Shown: one piece after another, positions 1-11,294 of the stretch
How positions within the stretch are numbered: position 1 is the first letter of the stretch
Layout of the letters: the number at the start of each line of letters is the position of its first letter
Assembly (NCBI RefSeq): GCF_029542785.1
Contig: NC_083377.1
Location: forward strand, 248,001 to 312,000
Direction: 5' to 3'
Origin: Malassezia japonica
Lineage: Eukaryota; Basidiomycota; Malasseziomycetes; Malasseziales; Malasseziaceae
DNA length: 64,000 nucleotides
Position numbers and translations under genes: made by a program
The notes under the pieces: model-generated
Databases searched by the model: none
What the model saw: the letters and a program-made list of their open reading frames with translations, nothing else
What the model was told of the DNA's origin: nothing

Positions 1-588
1 CTGCAGTGTGGTGGTGCGACCGTGTACGCTGCGATTGTGAACTCGGCCATCCGCCCTCGTGACCGTGTGGGTGTGCTGGGTCTCGGTGGCCTTGGCCACC
101 TTGCTGTGCAGTACCTTGCCAAGATGGGTTGCGATGTGGTCGTGTTCAGCGGCACCGACAACAAGAAGCAGCAGGCCTTTGAGCTCGGCGCTACCGACTT
201 TGTTGCCACCAAAGGAAACCCTAAGTTTGAGGGTGTGAAGCCGATCGACCACCTCCTTGTCTCTACGAACCAGCAGCCCGACTGGAATACCTACTTTTCG
301 ATCCTCGCTCCCAACGGCTCGATTGTTCCGCTGTCCGTGTCGTTCGAGGAGATGAAGCACCCCTATGCGGACATTCTCATGAAGCAGCTCAAGATCACCG
401 GTAGCCTCGTGGCCAACCGCCAGGTGCACCGCGAGATGCTCGAGTTCACCGCGCGTCACGGCATCAAGCCGATGGTTGAGGAGCTCCCGATGACCGAGGA
501 AGGCCTCAACACTGCCTTTGACCGCCTTGAGAAGGGTGATGTGCGCTACCGCTTCGTCCTCAAGTCGCAGACGACCAACGCCGAGTAA
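1..588 (+). CDS. Alcohol dehydrogenase array copy 0 (5' truncated by window edge)
   Basis: The reading frame opens at base 1 with residue 146 of the 340-residue protein and runs to the TAA at 586-588. It contains the third catalytic-zinc cysteine (LQCGG) and the whole cofactor-binding half with GLGGLG. The sequence matches the same part of the complete copies downstream. The start of the gene lies outside the window, so its C-run state (intact or frameshifted) cannot be judged. Confidence 0.95.
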   Translation: MQCGGATVYAAIVNSAIRPRDRVGVLGLGGLGHLAVQYLAKMGCDVVVFSGTDNKKQQAFELGATDFVATKGNPKFEGVKPIDHLLVSTNQQPDWNTYFSILAPNGSIVPLSVSFEEMKHPYADILMKQLKITGSLVANRQVHREMLEFTARHGIKPMVEELPMTEEGLNTAFDRLEKGDVRYRFVLKSQTTNAE

Positions 589-755
589 CTAGTTCGTAGC
601 ATGACAGGCCCCAGCCTTGACATCTCCACATCAATTGCGCCATGCGCGCATTCTGCTAGACGTGAGCGGTTCTTCTAGAAACGTTTAGTCATGCTACGTC
701 ATATCTTTGGTCTGTGCCCGGTGGCACACGACTGATAGCGTCCTTTCAGAACATC
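589..755 (+). promoter_or_regulatory. ADH inter-unit spacer with heat-shock-like and CRE-like sites
   Basis: This 167-bp spacer is repeated upstream of every array copy up to that at 13841. It has a perfect palindrome TTCTAGAA at 673-680, which fits the inverted nTTCnnGAAn core of a heat-shock element and is preceded by another TTC. It also has TACGTCA at 695-701, like an ATF/CREB site. A pyrimidine stretch precedes the ATG at 756. No clear TATA box is visible. Factor binding is inferred from motif shape only. Confidence 0.5.
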
Positions 756-1778
756 ATGAGTACGCAAGTGGAACTCGGAACGGTTTTCAAGGGTAGCAAG
801 AGCGGCAAGATTGTCCAAGCCAAGGGCGCTACGCGCGAGCTGCACCCCCAGCAGGTGGTGATCGATATCGCCTACTCGGGCCTGTGTGGCACTGACCTGC
901 ACTTCCGCAAGGCCGATATGGTGCTGGGCCACGAAGGCGTCGGTGTCATCTCGCAGGTCGGCAGCGATGTCAAGGTGCTCAAGGTCGGCGACCGTGTCGG
1001 CTGGGGCTACAACCACGACGCCTGCGGCTACTGCAATCAGTGCTGGTCCGGTGATGACATCCTGTGCCCTGAGCGCCAGATGTACGGCAGCGCAGACCTC
1101 GACTTTGGTAGTTTCGGCGACCGTGCAGTGCTCAATGCGATGTACGTGCACAAGATTCCCGACAACATACCCCTTCGCCTCGCTGGCCCTCTGCAGTGTG
1201 GTGGTGCGACCGTGTACGCTGCGATTGTGAACTCGGCCATCCGCCCTCGTGACCGTGTGGGTGTGCTGGGTCTCGGTGGCCTTGGCCACCTTGCTGTGCA
1301 GTACCTTGCCAAGATGGGTTGCGATGTGGTCGTGTTCAGCGGCACCGACAACAAGAAGCAGCAGGCCTTTGAGCTCGGCGCTACCGACTTTGTTGCCACC
1401 AAAGGAAACCCTAAGTTTGAGGGTGTGAAGCCGATCGACCACCTCCTTGTCTCTACGAACCAGCAGCCCGACTGGAATACCTACTTTTCGATCCTCGCTC
1501 CCAACGGCTCGATTGTTCCGCTGTCCGTGTCGTTCGAGGAGATGAAGCACCCCTATGCGGACATTCTCATGAAGCAGCTCAAGATCACCGGTAGCCTCGT
1601 GGCCAACCGCCAGGTGCACCGCGAGATGCTCGAGTTCACCGCGCGTCACGGCATCAAGCCGATGGTTGAGGAGCTCCCGATGACCGAGGAAGGCCTCAAC
1701 ACTGCCTTTGACCGCCTTGAGAAGGGTGATGTGCGCTACCGCTTCGTCCTCAAGTCGCAGACGACCAACGCCGAGTAA
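756..1778 (+). CDS. Zinc-dependent alcohol dehydrogenase, CAD/MDR family (array copy 1, intact)
   Basis: A 340-residue medium-chain dehydrogenase of the cinnamyl-alcohol-dehydrogenase-like group, expected to interconvert aldehydes and alcohols with NADP(H). Catalytic zinc ligands are C44 (GLCGTDLH), H59 with E60 (GHEGVG) and C148 (LQCGG). Structural zinc cysteines are C90, C93, C96 and C104. The Rossmann motif GLGGLG is at 172-177. The length is normal for the family, slightly short. I chose the ATG at 756 because the open frame extending to 714 has only a GTG. No intron is seen. The native substrate cannot be told from the sequence. No signal or targeting peptide is visible, so it is probably cytosolic. 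Confidence 0.93.
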   Translation: MSTQVELGTVFKGSKSGKIVQAKGATRELHPQQVVIDIAYSGLCGTDLHFRKADMVLGHEGVGVISQVGSDVKVLKVGDRVGWGYNHDACGYCNQCWSGDDILCPERQMYGSADLDFGSFGDRAVLNAMYVHKIPDNIPLRLAGPLQCGGATVYAAIVNSAIRPRDRVGVLGLGGLGHLAVQYLAKMGCDVVVFSGTDNKKQQAFELGATDFVATKGNPKFEGVKPIDHLLVSTNQQPDWNTYFSILAPNGSIVPLSVSFEEMKHPYADILMKQLKITGSLVANRQVHREMLEFTARHGIKPMVEELPMTEEGLNTAFDRLEKGDVRYRFVLKSQTTNAE

Positions 1779-1945
1779 CTAGTTCGTAGCATGACAGGCC
1801 CCAGCCTTGACATCTCCACATCAATTGCGCCATGCGCGCATTCTGCTAGACGTGAGCGGTTCTTCTAGAAACGTTTAGTCATGCTACGTCATATCTTTGG
1901 TCTGTGCCCGGTGGCACACGACTGATAGCGTCCTTTCAGAACATC

Positions 1946-2968
1946 ATGAGTACGCAAGTGGAACTCGGAACGGTTTTCAAGGGTAGCAAGAGCGGCAAGA
2001 TTGTCCAAGCCAAGGGCGCTACGCGCGAGCTGCACCCCCAGCAGGTGGTGATCGATATCGCCTACTCGGGCCTGTGTGGCACTGACCTGCACTTCCGCAA
2101 GGCCGATATGGTGCTGGGCCACGAAGGCGTCGGTGTCATCTCGCAGGTCGGCAGCGATGTCAAGGTGCTCAAGGTCGGCGACCGTGTCGGCTGGGGCTAC
2201 AACCACGACGCCTGCGGCTACTGCAATCAGTGCTGGTCCGGTGATGACATCCTGTGCCCTGAGCGCCAGATGTACGGCAGCGCAGACCTCGACTTTGGTA
2301 GTTTCGGCGACCGTGCAGTGCTCAATGCGATGTACGTGCACAAGATTCCCGACAACATACCCCTTCGCCTCGCTGGCCCTCTGCAGTGTGGTGGTGCGAC
2401 CGTGTACGCTGCGATTGTGAACTCGGCCATCCGCCCTCGTGACCGTGTGGGTGTGCTGGGTCTCGGTGGCCTTGGCCACCTTGCTGTGCAGTACCTTGCC
2501 AAGATGGGTTGCGATGTGGTCGTGTTCAGCGGCACCGACAACAAGAAGCAGCAGGCCTTTGAGCTCGGCGCTACCGACTTTGTTGCCACCAAAGGAAACC
2601 CTAAGTTTGAGGGTGTGAAGCCGATCGACCACCTCCTTGTCTCTACGAACCAGCAGCCCGACTGGAATACCTACTTTTCGATCCTCGCTCCCAACGGCTC
2701 GATTGTTCCGCTGTCCGTGTCGTTCGAGGAGATGAAGCACCCCTATGCGGACATTCTCATGAAGCAGCTCAAGATCACCGGTAGCCTCGTGGCCAACCGC
2801 CAGGTGCACCGCGAGATGCTCGAGTTCACCGCGCGTCACGGCATCAAGCCGATGGTTGAGGAGCTCCCGATGACCGAGGAAGGCCTCAACACTGCCTTTG
2901 ACCGCCTTGAGAAGGGTGATGTGCGCTACCGCTTCGTCCTCAAGTCGCAGACGACCAACGCCGAGTAA
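1946..2968 (+). CDS. Alcohol dehydrogenase, array copy 2 (intact)
   Basis: Translation is identical to copy 1 (340 aa), with the intact C5 run near codon 30 and all zinc ligands. The upstream spacer repeats the TTCTAGAA and TACGTCA sites at the same distances from the ATG. Confidence 0.93.
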   Translation: MSTQVELGTVFKGSKSGKIVQAKGATRELHPQQVVIDIAYSGLCGTDLHFRKADMVLGHEGVGVISQVGSDVKVLKVGDRVGWGYNHDACGYCNQCWSGDDILCPERQMYGSADLDFGSFGDRAVLNAMYVHKIPDNIPLRLAGPLQCGGATVYAAIVNSAIRPRDRVGVLGLGGLGHLAVQYLAKMGCDVVVFSGTDNKKQQAFELGATDFVATKGNPKFEGVKPIDHLLVSTNQQPDWNTYFSILAPNGSIVPLSVSFEEMKHPYADILMKQLKITGSLVANRQVHREMLEFTARHGIKPMVEELPMTEEGLNTAFDRLEKGDVRYRFVLKSQTTNAE

Positions 2969-3135
2969 CTAGTTCGTAGCATGACAGGCCCCAGCCTTGA
3001 CATCTCCACATCAATTGCGCCATGCGCGCATTCTGCTAGACGTGAGCGGTTCTTCTAGAAACGTTTAGTCATGCTACGTCATATCTTTGGTCTGTGCCCG
3101 GTGGCACACGACTGATAGCGTCCTTTCAGAACATC

Positions 3136-4158
3136 ATGAGTACGCAAGTGGAACTCGGAACGGTTTTCAAGGGTAGCAAGAGCGGCAAGATTGTCCAAGC
3201 CAAGGGCGCTACGCGCGAGCTGCACCCCCAGCAGGTGGTGATCGATATCGCCTACTCGGGCCTGTGTGGCACTGACCTGCACTTCCGCAAGGCCGATATG
3301 GTGCTGGGCCACGAAGGCGTCGGTGTCATCTCGCAGGTCGGCAGCGATGTCAAGGTGCTCAAGGTCGGCGACCGTGTCGGCTGGGGCTACAACCACGACG
3401 CCTGCGGCTACTGCAATCAGTGCTGGTCCGGTGATGACATCCTGTGCCCTGAGCGCCAGATGTACGGCAGCGCAGACCTCGACTTTGGTAGTTTCGGCGA
3501 CCGTGCAGTGCTCAATGCGATGTACGTGCACAAGATTCCCGACAACATACCCCTTCGCCTCGCTGGCCCTCTGCAGTGTGGTGGTGCGACCGTGTACGCT
3601 GCGATTGTGAACTCGGCCATCCGCCCTCGTGACCGTGTGGGTGTGCTGGGTCTCGGTGGCCTTGGCCACCTTGCTGTGCAGTACCTTGCCAAGATGGGTT
3701 GCGATGTGGTCGTGTTCAGCGGCACCGACAACAAGAAGCAGCAGGCCTTTGAGCTCGGCGCTACCGACTTTGTTGCCACCAAAGGAAACCCTAAGTTTGA
3801 GGGTGTGAAGCCGATCGACCACCTCCTTGTCTCTACGAACCAGCAGCCCGACTGGAATACCTACTTTTCGATCCTCGCTCCCAACGGCTCGATTGTTCCG
3901 CTGTCCGTGTCGTTCGAGGAGATGAAGCACCCCTATGCGGACATTCTCATGAAGCAGCTCAAGATCACCGGTAGCCTCGTGGCCAACCGCCAGGTGCACC
4001 GCGAGATGCTCGAGTTCACCGCGCGTCACGGCATCAAGCCGATGGTTGAGGAGCTCCCGATGACCGAGGAAGGCCTCAACACTGCCTTTGACCGCCTTGA
4101 GAAGGGTGATGTGCGCTACCGCTTCGTCCTCAAGTCGCAGACGACCAACGCCGAGTAA
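3136..4158 (+). CDS. Alcohol dehydrogenase, array copy 3 (intact)
   Basis: An intact 340-aa copy with the C5 run and the same protein as copy 1. It has the same 167-bp spacers on both sides. Confidence 0.93.
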   Translation: MSTQVELGTVFKGSKSGKIVQAKGATRELHPQQVVIDIAYSGLCGTDLHFRKADMVLGHEGVGVISQVGSDVKVLKVGDRVGWGYNHDACGYCNQCWSGDDILCPERQMYGSADLDFGSFGDRAVLNAMYVHKIPDNIPLRLAGPLQCGGATVYAAIVNSAIRPRDRVGVLGLGGLGHLAVQYLAKMGCDVVVFSGTDNKKQQAFELGATDFVATKGNPKFEGVKPIDHLLVSTNQQPDWNTYFSILAPNGSIVPLSVSFEEMKHPYADILMKQLKITGSLVANRQVHREMLEFTARHGIKPMVEELPMTEEGLNTAFDRLEKGDVRYRFVLKSQTTNAE

Positions 4159-4325
4159 CTAGTTCGTAGCATGACAGGCCCCAGCCTTGACATCTCCACA
4201 TCAATTGCGCCATGCGCGCATTCTGCTAGACGTGAGCGGTTCTTCTAGAAACGTTTAGTCATGCTACGTCATATCTTTGGTCTGTGCCCGGTGGCACACG
4301 ACTGATAGCGTCCTTTCAGAACATC

Positions 4326-5348
4326 ATGAGTACGCAAGTGGAACTCGGAACGGTTTTCAAGGGTAGCAAGAGCGGCAAGATTGTCCAAGCCAAGGGCGCT
4401 ACGCGCGAGCTGCACCCCCAGCAGGTGGTGATCGATATCGCCTACTCGGGCCTGTGTGGCACTGACCTGCACTTCCGCAAGGCCGATATGGTGCTGGGCC
4501 ACGAAGGCGTCGGTGTCATCTCGCAGGTCGGCAGCGATGTCAAGGTGCTCAAGGTCGGCGACCGTGTCGGCTGGGGCTACAACCACGACGCCTGCGGCTA
4601 CTGCAATCAGTGCTGGTCCGGTGATGACATCCTGTGCCCTGAGCGCCAGATGTACGGCAGCGCAGACCTCGACTTTGGTAGTTTCGGCGACCGTGCAGTG
4701 CTCAATGCGATGTACGTGCACAAGATTCCCGACAACATACCCCTTCGCCTCGCTGGCCCTCTGCAGTGTGGTGGTGCGACCGTGTACGCTGCGATTGTGA
4801 ACTCGGCCATCCGCCCTCGTGACCGTGTGGGTGTGCTGGGTCTCGGTGGCCTTGGCCACCTTGCTGTGCAGTACCTTGCCAAGATGGGTTGCGATGTGGT
4901 CGTGTTCAGCGGCACCGACAACAAGAAGCAGCAGGCCTTTGAGCTCGGCGCTACCGACTTTGTTGCCACCAAAGGAAACCCTAAGTTTGAGGGTGTGAAG
5001 CCGATCGACCACCTCCTTGTCTCTACGAACCAGCAGCCCGACTGGAATACCTACTTTTCGATCCTCGCTCCCAACGGCTCGATTGTTCCGCTGTCCGTGT
5101 CGTTCGAGGAGATGAAGCACCCCTATGCGGACATTCTCATGAAGCAGCTCAAGATCACCGGTAGCCTCGTGGCCAACCGCCAGGTGCACCGCGAGATGCT
5201 CGAGTTCACCGCGCGTCACGGCATCAAGCCGATGGTTGAGGAGCTCCCGATGACCGAGGAAGGCCTCAACACTGCCTTTGACCGCCTTGAGAAGGGTGAT
5301 GTGCGCTACCGCTTCGTCCTCAAGTCGCAGACGACCAACGCCGAGTAA
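4326..5348 (+). CDS. Alcohol dehydrogenase, array copy 4 (intact)
   Basis: An intact 340-aa copy, same protein as copy 1, with no visible nucleotide differences from neighbouring units. Confidence 0.93.
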   Translation: MSTQVELGTVFKGSKSGKIVQAKGATRELHPQQVVIDIAYSGLCGTDLHFRKADMVLGHEGVGVISQVGSDVKVLKVGDRVGWGYNHDACGYCNQCWSGDDILCPERQMYGSADLDFGSFGDRAVLNAMYVHKIPDNIPLRLAGPLQCGGATVYAAIVNSAIRPRDRVGVLGLGGLGHLAVQYLAKMGCDVVVFSGTDNKKQQAFELGATDFVATKGNPKFEGVKPIDHLLVSTNQQPDWNTYFSILAPNGSIVPLSVSFEEMKHPYADILMKQLKITGSLVANRQVHREMLEFTARHGIKPMVEELPMTEEGLNTAFDRLEKGDVRYRFVLKSQTTNAE

Positions 5349-5515
5349 CTAGTTCGTAGCATGACAGGCCCCAGCCTTGACATCTCCACATCAATTGCGC
5401 CATGCGCGCATTCTGCTAGACGTGAGCGGTTCTTCTAGAAACGTTTAGTCATGCTACGTCATATCTTTGGTCTGTGCCCGGTGGCACACGACTGATAGCG
5501 TCCTTTCAGAACATC

Positions 5516-6538
5516 ATGAGTACGCAAGTGGAACTCGGAACGGTTTTCAAGGGTAGCAAGAGCGGCAAGATTGTCCAAGCCAAGGGCGCTACGCGCGAGC
5601 TGCACCCCCAGCAGGTGGTGATCGATATCGCCTACTCGGGCCTGTGTGGCACTGACCTGCACTTCCGCAAGGCCGATATGGTGCTGGGCCACGAAGGCGT
5701 CGGTGTCATCTCGCAGGTCGGCAGCGATGTCAAGGTGCTCAAGGTCGGCGACCGTGTCGGCTGGGGCTACAACCACGACGCCTGCGGCTACTGCAATCAG
5801 TGCTGGTCCGGTGATGACATCCTGTGCCCTGAGCGCCAGATGTACGGCAGCGCAGACCTCGACTTTGGTAGTTTCGGCGACCGTGCAGTGCTCAATGCGA
5901 TGTACGTGCACAAGATTCCCGACAACATACCCCTTCGCCTCGCTGGCCCTCTGCAGTGTGGTGGTGCGACCGTGTACGCTGCGATTGTGAACTCGGCCAT
6001 CCGCCCTCGTGACCGTGTGGGTGTGCTGGGTCTCGGTGGCCTTGGCCACCTTGCTGTGCAGTACCTTGCCAAGATGGGTTGCGATGTGGTCGTGTTCAGC
6101 GGCACCGACAACAAGAAGCAGCAGGCCTTTGAGCTCGGCGCTACCGACTTTGTTGCCACCAAAGGAAACCCTAAGTTTGAGGGTGTGAAGCCGATCGACC
6201 ACCTCCTTGTCTCTACGAACCAGCAGCCCGACTGGAATACCTACTTTTCGATCCTCGCTCCCAACGGCTCGATTGTTCCGCTGTCCGTGTCGTTCGAGGA
6301 GATGAAGCACCCCTATGCGGACATTCTCATGAAGCAGCTCAAGATCACCGGTAGCCTCGTGGCCAACCGCCAGGTGCACCGCGAGATGCTCGAGTTCACC
6401 GCGCGTCACGGCATCAAGCCGATGGTTGAGGAGCTCCCGATGACCGAGGAAGGCCTCAACACTGCCTTTGACCGCCTTGAGAAGGGTGATGTGCGCTACC
6501 GCTTCGTCCTCAAGTCGCAGACGACCAACGCCGAGTAA
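5516..6538 (+). CDS. Alcohol dehydrogenase, array copy 5 (intact)
   Basis: An intact 340-aa copy and the last of the five consecutive C5 units. The next unit begins the frameshifted block. Confidence 0.93.
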   Translation: MSTQVELGTVFKGSKSGKIVQAKGATRELHPQQVVIDIAYSGLCGTDLHFRKADMVLGHEGVGVISQVGSDVKVLKVGDRVGWGYNHDACGYCNQCWSGDDILCPERQMYGSADLDFGSFGDRAVLNAMYVHKIPDNIPLRLAGPLQCGGATVYAAIVNSAIRPRDRVGVLGLGGLGHLAVQYLAKMGCDVVVFSGTDNKKQQAFELGATDFVATKGNPKFEGVKPIDHLLVSTNQQPDWNTYFSILAPNGSIVPLSVSFEEMKHPYADILMKQLKITGSLVANRQVHREMLEFTARHGIKPMVEELPMTEEGLNTAFDRLEKGDVRYRFVLKSQTTNAE

Positions 6539-6705
6539 CTAGTTCGTAGCATGACAGGCCCCAGCCTTGACATCTCCACATCAATTGCGCCATGCGCGCA
6601 TTCTGCTAGACGTGAGCGGTTCTTCTAGAAACGTTTAGTCATGCTACGTCATATCTTTGGTCTGTGCCCGGTGGCACACGACTGATAGCGTCCTTTCAGA
6701 ACATC

Positions 6706-7727
6706 ATGAGTACGCAAGTGGAACTCGGAACGGTTTTCAAGGGTAGCAAGAGCGGCAAGATTGTCCAAGCCAAGGGCGCTACGCGCGAGCTGCACCCCAG
6801 CAGGTGGTGATCGATATCGCCTACTCGGGCCTGTGTGGCACTGACCTGCACTTCCGCAAGGCCGATATGGTGCTGGGCCACGAAGGCGTCGGTGTCATCT
6901 CGCAGGTCGGCAGCGATGTCAAGGTGCTCAAGGTCGGCGACCGTGTCGGCTGGGGCTACAACCACGACGCCTGCGGCTACTGCAATCAGTGCTGGTCCGG
7001 TGATGACATCCTGTGCCCTGAGCGCCAGATGTACGGCAGCGCAGACCTCGACTTTGGTAGTTTCGGCGACCGTGCAGTGCTCAATGCGATGTACGTGCAC
7101 AAGATTCCCGACAACATACCCCTTCGCCTCGCTGGCCCTCTGCAGTGTGGTGGTGCGACCGTGTACGCTGCGATTGTGAACTCGGCCATCCGCCCTCGTG
7201 ACCGTGTGGGTGTGCTGGGTCTCGGTGGCCTTGGCCACCTTGCTGTGCAGTACCTTGCCAAGATGGGTTGCGATGTGGTCGTGTTCAGCGGCACCGACAA
7301 CAAGAAGCAGCAGGCCTTTGAGCTCGGCGCTACCGACTTTGTTGCCACCAAAGGAAACCCTAAGTTTGAGGGTGTGAAGCCGATCGACCACCTCCTTGTC
7401 TCTACGAACCAGCAGCCCGACTGGAATACCTACTTTTCGATCCTCGCTCCCAACGGCTCGATTGTTCCGCTGTCCGTGTCGTTCGAGGAGATGAAGCACC
7501 CCTATGCGGACATTCTCATGAAGCAGCTCAAGATCACCGGTAGCCTCGTGGCCAACCGCCAGGTGCACCGCGAGATGCTCGAGTTCACCGCGCGTCACGG
7601 CATCAAGCCGATGGTTGAGGAGCTCCCGATGACCGAGGAAGGCCTCAACACTGCCTTTGACCGCCTTGAGAAGGGTGATGTGCGCTACCGCTTCGTCCTC
7701 AAGTCGCAGACGACCAACGCCGAGTAA
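6706..7727 (+). pseudogene. Alcohol dehydrogenase, array copy 6 (frameshifted, C4 run)
   Basis: The unit matches copy 1 except that the C5 run becomes C4 at 6795-6798. Reading from the ATG at 6706 then ends at TGA 6808-6810 after 34 residues. The rest of the frame stays open to 7727 but has no ATG until well inside the catalytic domain, so a working enzyme is unlikely if the deletion is real. The only change is in a homopolymer and no other lesion has accumulated, so a sequencing or polishing error is a serious alternative. Confidence 0.75.
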
Positions 7728-7894
7728 CTAGTTCGTAGCATGACAGGCCCCAGCCTTGACATCTCCACATCAATTGCGCCATGCGCGCATTCTGCTAGAC
7801 GTGAGCGGTTCTTCTAGAAACGTTTAGTCATGCTACGTCATATCTTTGGTCTGTGCCCGGTGGCACACGACTGATAGCGTCCTTTCAGAACATC

Positions 7895-8916
7895 ATGAGT
7901 ACGCAAGTGGAACTCGGAACGGTTTTCAAGGGTAGCAAGAGCGGCAAGATTGTCCAAGCCAAGGGCGCTACGCGCGAGCTGCACCCCAGCAGGTGGTGAT
8001 CGATATCGCCTACTCGGGCCTGTGTGGCACTGACCTGCACTTCCGCAAGGCCGATATGGTGCTGGGCCACGAAGGCGTCGGTGTCATCTCGCAGGTCGGC
8101 AGCGATGTCAAGGTGCTCAAGGTCGGCGACCGTGTCGGCTGGGGCTACAACCACGACGCCTGCGGCTACTGCAATCAGTGCTGGTCCGGTGATGACATCC
8201 TGTGCCCTGAGCGCCAGATGTACGGCAGCGCAGACCTCGACTTTGGTAGTTTCGGCGACCGTGCAGTGCTCAATGCGATGTACGTGCACAAGATTCCCGA
8301 CAACATACCCCTTCGCCTCGCTGGCCCTCTGCAGTGTGGTGGTGCGACCGTGTACGCTGCGATTGTGAACTCGGCCATCCGCCCTCGTGACCGTGTGGGT
8401 GTGCTGGGTCTCGGTGGCCTTGGCCACCTTGCTGTGCAGTACCTTGCCAAGATGGGTTGCGATGTGGTCGTGTTCAGCGGCACCGACAACAAGAAGCAGC
8501 AGGCCTTTGAGCTCGGCGCTACCGACTTTGTTGCCACCAAAGGAAACCCTAAGTTTGAGGGTGTGAAGCCGATCGACCACCTCCTTGTCTCTACGAACCA
8601 GCAGCCCGACTGGAATACCTACTTTTCGATCCTCGCTCCCAACGGCTCGATTGTTCCGCTGTCCGTGTCGTTCGAGGAGATGAAGCACCCCTATGCGGAC
8701 ATTCTCATGAAGCAGCTCAAGATCACCGGTAGCCTCGTGGCCAACCGCCAGGTGCACCGCGAGATGCTCGAGTTCACCGCGCGTCACGGCATCAAGCCGA
8801 TGGTTGAGGAGCTCCCGATGACCGAGGAAGGCCTCAACACTGCCTTTGACCGCCTTGAGAAGGGTGATGTGCGCTACCGCTTCGTCCTCAAGTCGCAGAC
8901 GACCAACGCCGAGTAA
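7895..8916 (+). pseudogene. Alcohol dehydrogenase, array copy 7 (frameshifted, C4 run)
   Basis: It has the same single-base loss as copy 6, giving a premature TGA at 7997-7999. Otherwise it matches the intact units. Confidence 0.75.
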
Positions 8917-9083
8917 CTAGTTCGTAGCATGACAGGCCCCAGCCTTGACATCTCCACATCAATTGCGCCATGCGCGCATTCTGCTAGACGTGAGCGGTTC
9001 TTCTAGAAACGTTTAGTCATGCTACGTCATATCTTTGGTCTGTGCCCGGTGGCACACGACTGATAGCGTCCTTTCAGAACATC

Positions 9084-10105
9084 ATGAGTACGCAAGTGGA
9101 ACTCGGAACGGTTTTCAAGGGTAGCAAGAGCGGCAAGATTGTCCAAGCCAAGGGCGCTACGCGCGAGCTGCACCCCAGCAGGTGGTGATCGATATCGCCT
9201 ACTCGGGCCTGTGTGGCACTGACCTGCACTTCCGCAAGGCCGATATGGTGCTGGGCCACGAAGGCGTCGGTGTCATCTCGCAGGTCGGCAGCGATGTCAA
9301 GGTGCTCAAGGTCGGCGACCGTGTCGGCTGGGGCTACAACCACGACGCCTGCGGCTACTGCAATCAGTGCTGGTCCGGTGATGACATCCTGTGCCCTGAG
9401 CGCCAGATGTACGGCAGCGCAGACCTCGACTTTGGTAGTTTCGGCGACCGTGCAGTGCTCAATGCGATGTACGTGCACAAGATTCCCGACAACATACCCC
9501 TTCGCCTCGCTGGCCCTCTGCAGTGTGGTGGTGCGACCGTGTACGCTGCGATTGTGAACTCGGCCATCCGCCCTCGTGACCGTGTGGGTGTGCTGGGTCT
9601 CGGTGGCCTTGGCCACCTTGCTGTGCAGTACCTTGCCAAGATGGGTTGCGATGTGGTCGTGTTCAGCGGCACCGACAACAAGAAGCAGCAGGCCTTTGAG
9701 CTCGGCGCTACCGACTTTGTTGCCACCAAAGGAAACCCTAAGTTTGAGGGTGTGAAGCCGATCGACCACCTCCTTGTCTCTACGAACCAGCAGCCCGACT
9801 GGAATACCTACTTTTCGATCCTCGCTCCCAACGGCTCGATTGTTCCGCTGTCCGTGTCGTTCGAGGAGATGAAGCACCCCTATGCGGACATTCTCATGAA
9901 GCAGCTCAAGATCACCGGTAGCCTCGTGGCCAACCGCCAGGTGCACCGCGAGATGCTCGAGTTCACCGCGCGTCACGGCATCAAGCCGATGGTTGAGGAG
10001 CTCCCGATGACCGAGGAAGGCCTCAACACTGCCTTTGACCGCCTTGAGAAGGGTGATGTGCGCTACCGCTTCGTCCTCAAGTCGCAGACGACCAACGCCG
10101 AGTAA
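9084..10105 (+). pseudogene. Alcohol dehydrogenase, array copy 8 (frameshifted, C4 run)
   Basis: It has the same C4 run; the frame from ATG 9084 ends at TGA 9186-9188. No second lesion is visible. Confidence 0.75.
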
Positions 10106-10272
10106 CTAGTTCGTAGCATGACAGGCCCCAGCCTTGACATCTCCACATCAATTGCGCCATGCGCGCATTCTGCTAGACGTGAGCGGTTCTTCTAGAAACG
10201 TTTAGTCATGCTACGTCATATCTTTGGTCTGTGCCCGGTGGCACACGACTGATAGCGTCCTTTCAGAACATC

Positions 10273-11294
10273 ATGAGTACGCAAGTGGAACTCGGAACGG
10301 TTTTCAAGGGTAGCAAGAGCGGCAAGATTGTCCAAGCCAAGGGCGCTACGCGCGAGCTGCACCCCAGCAGGTGGTGATCGATATCGCCTACTCGGGCCTG
10401 TGTGGCACTGACCTGCACTTCCGCAAGGCCGATATGGTGCTGGGCCACGAAGGCGTCGGTGTCATCTCGCAGGTCGGCAGCGATGTCAAGGTGCTCAAGG
10501 TCGGCGACCGTGTCGGCTGGGGCTACAACCACGACGCCTGCGGCTACTGCAATCAGTGCTGGTCCGGTGATGACATCCTGTGCCCTGAGCGCCAGATGTA
10601 CGGCAGCGCAGACCTCGACTTTGGTAGTTTCGGCGACCGTGCAGTGCTCAATGCGATGTACGTGCACAAGATTCCCGACAACATACCCCTTCGCCTCGCT
10701 GGCCCTCTGCAGTGTGGTGGTGCGACCGTGTACGCTGCGATTGTGAACTCGGCCATCCGCCCTCGTGACCGTGTGGGTGTGCTGGGTCTCGGTGGCCTTG
10801 GCCACCTTGCTGTGCAGTACCTTGCCAAGATGGGTTGCGATGTGGTCGTGTTCAGCGGCACCGACAACAAGAAGCAGCAGGCCTTTGAGCTCGGCGCTAC
10901 CGACTTTGTTGCCACCAAAGGAAACCCTAAGTTTGAGGGTGTGAAGCCGATCGACCACCTCCTTGTCTCTACGAACCAGCAGCCCGACTGGAATACCTAC
11001 TTTTCGATCCTCGCTCCCAACGGCTCGATTGTTCCGCTGTCCGTGTCGTTCGAGGAGATGAAGCACCCCTATGCGGACATTCTCATGAAGCAGCTCAAGA
11101 TCACCGGTAGCCTCGTGGCCAACCGCCAGGTGCACCGCGAGATGCTCGAGTTCACCGCGCGTCACGGCATCAAGCCGATGGTTGAGGAGCTCCCGATGAC
11201 CGAGGAAGGCCTCAACACTGCCTTTGACCGCCTTGAGAAGGGTGATGTGCGCTACCGCTTCGTCCTCAAGTCGCAGACGACCAACGCCGAGTAA
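10273..11294 (+). pseudogene. Alcohol dehydrogenase, array copy 9 (frameshifted, C4 run)
   Basis: It has the same C4 run; the frame from ATG 10273 ends at TGA 10375-10377. No second lesion is visible. Confidence 0.75.

Noticed and set aside
714..755. Upstream extension of ADH copies to a GTG codon
   Set aside because: Nuclear fungal genes do not normally start with GTG, and the extra residues do not belong to the CAD family. The ATG at 756 gives the expected N-terminus.
699..1649. 316-codon open frame antisense to each ADH copy (and its repeats in every unit)
   Set aside because: It exists only as the complement of a GC-rich, strongly biased coding sequence, starts without a plausible context, and has low-complexity His/Val/Ala-rich translation with no domain. 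The same shadow appears opposite other genes.
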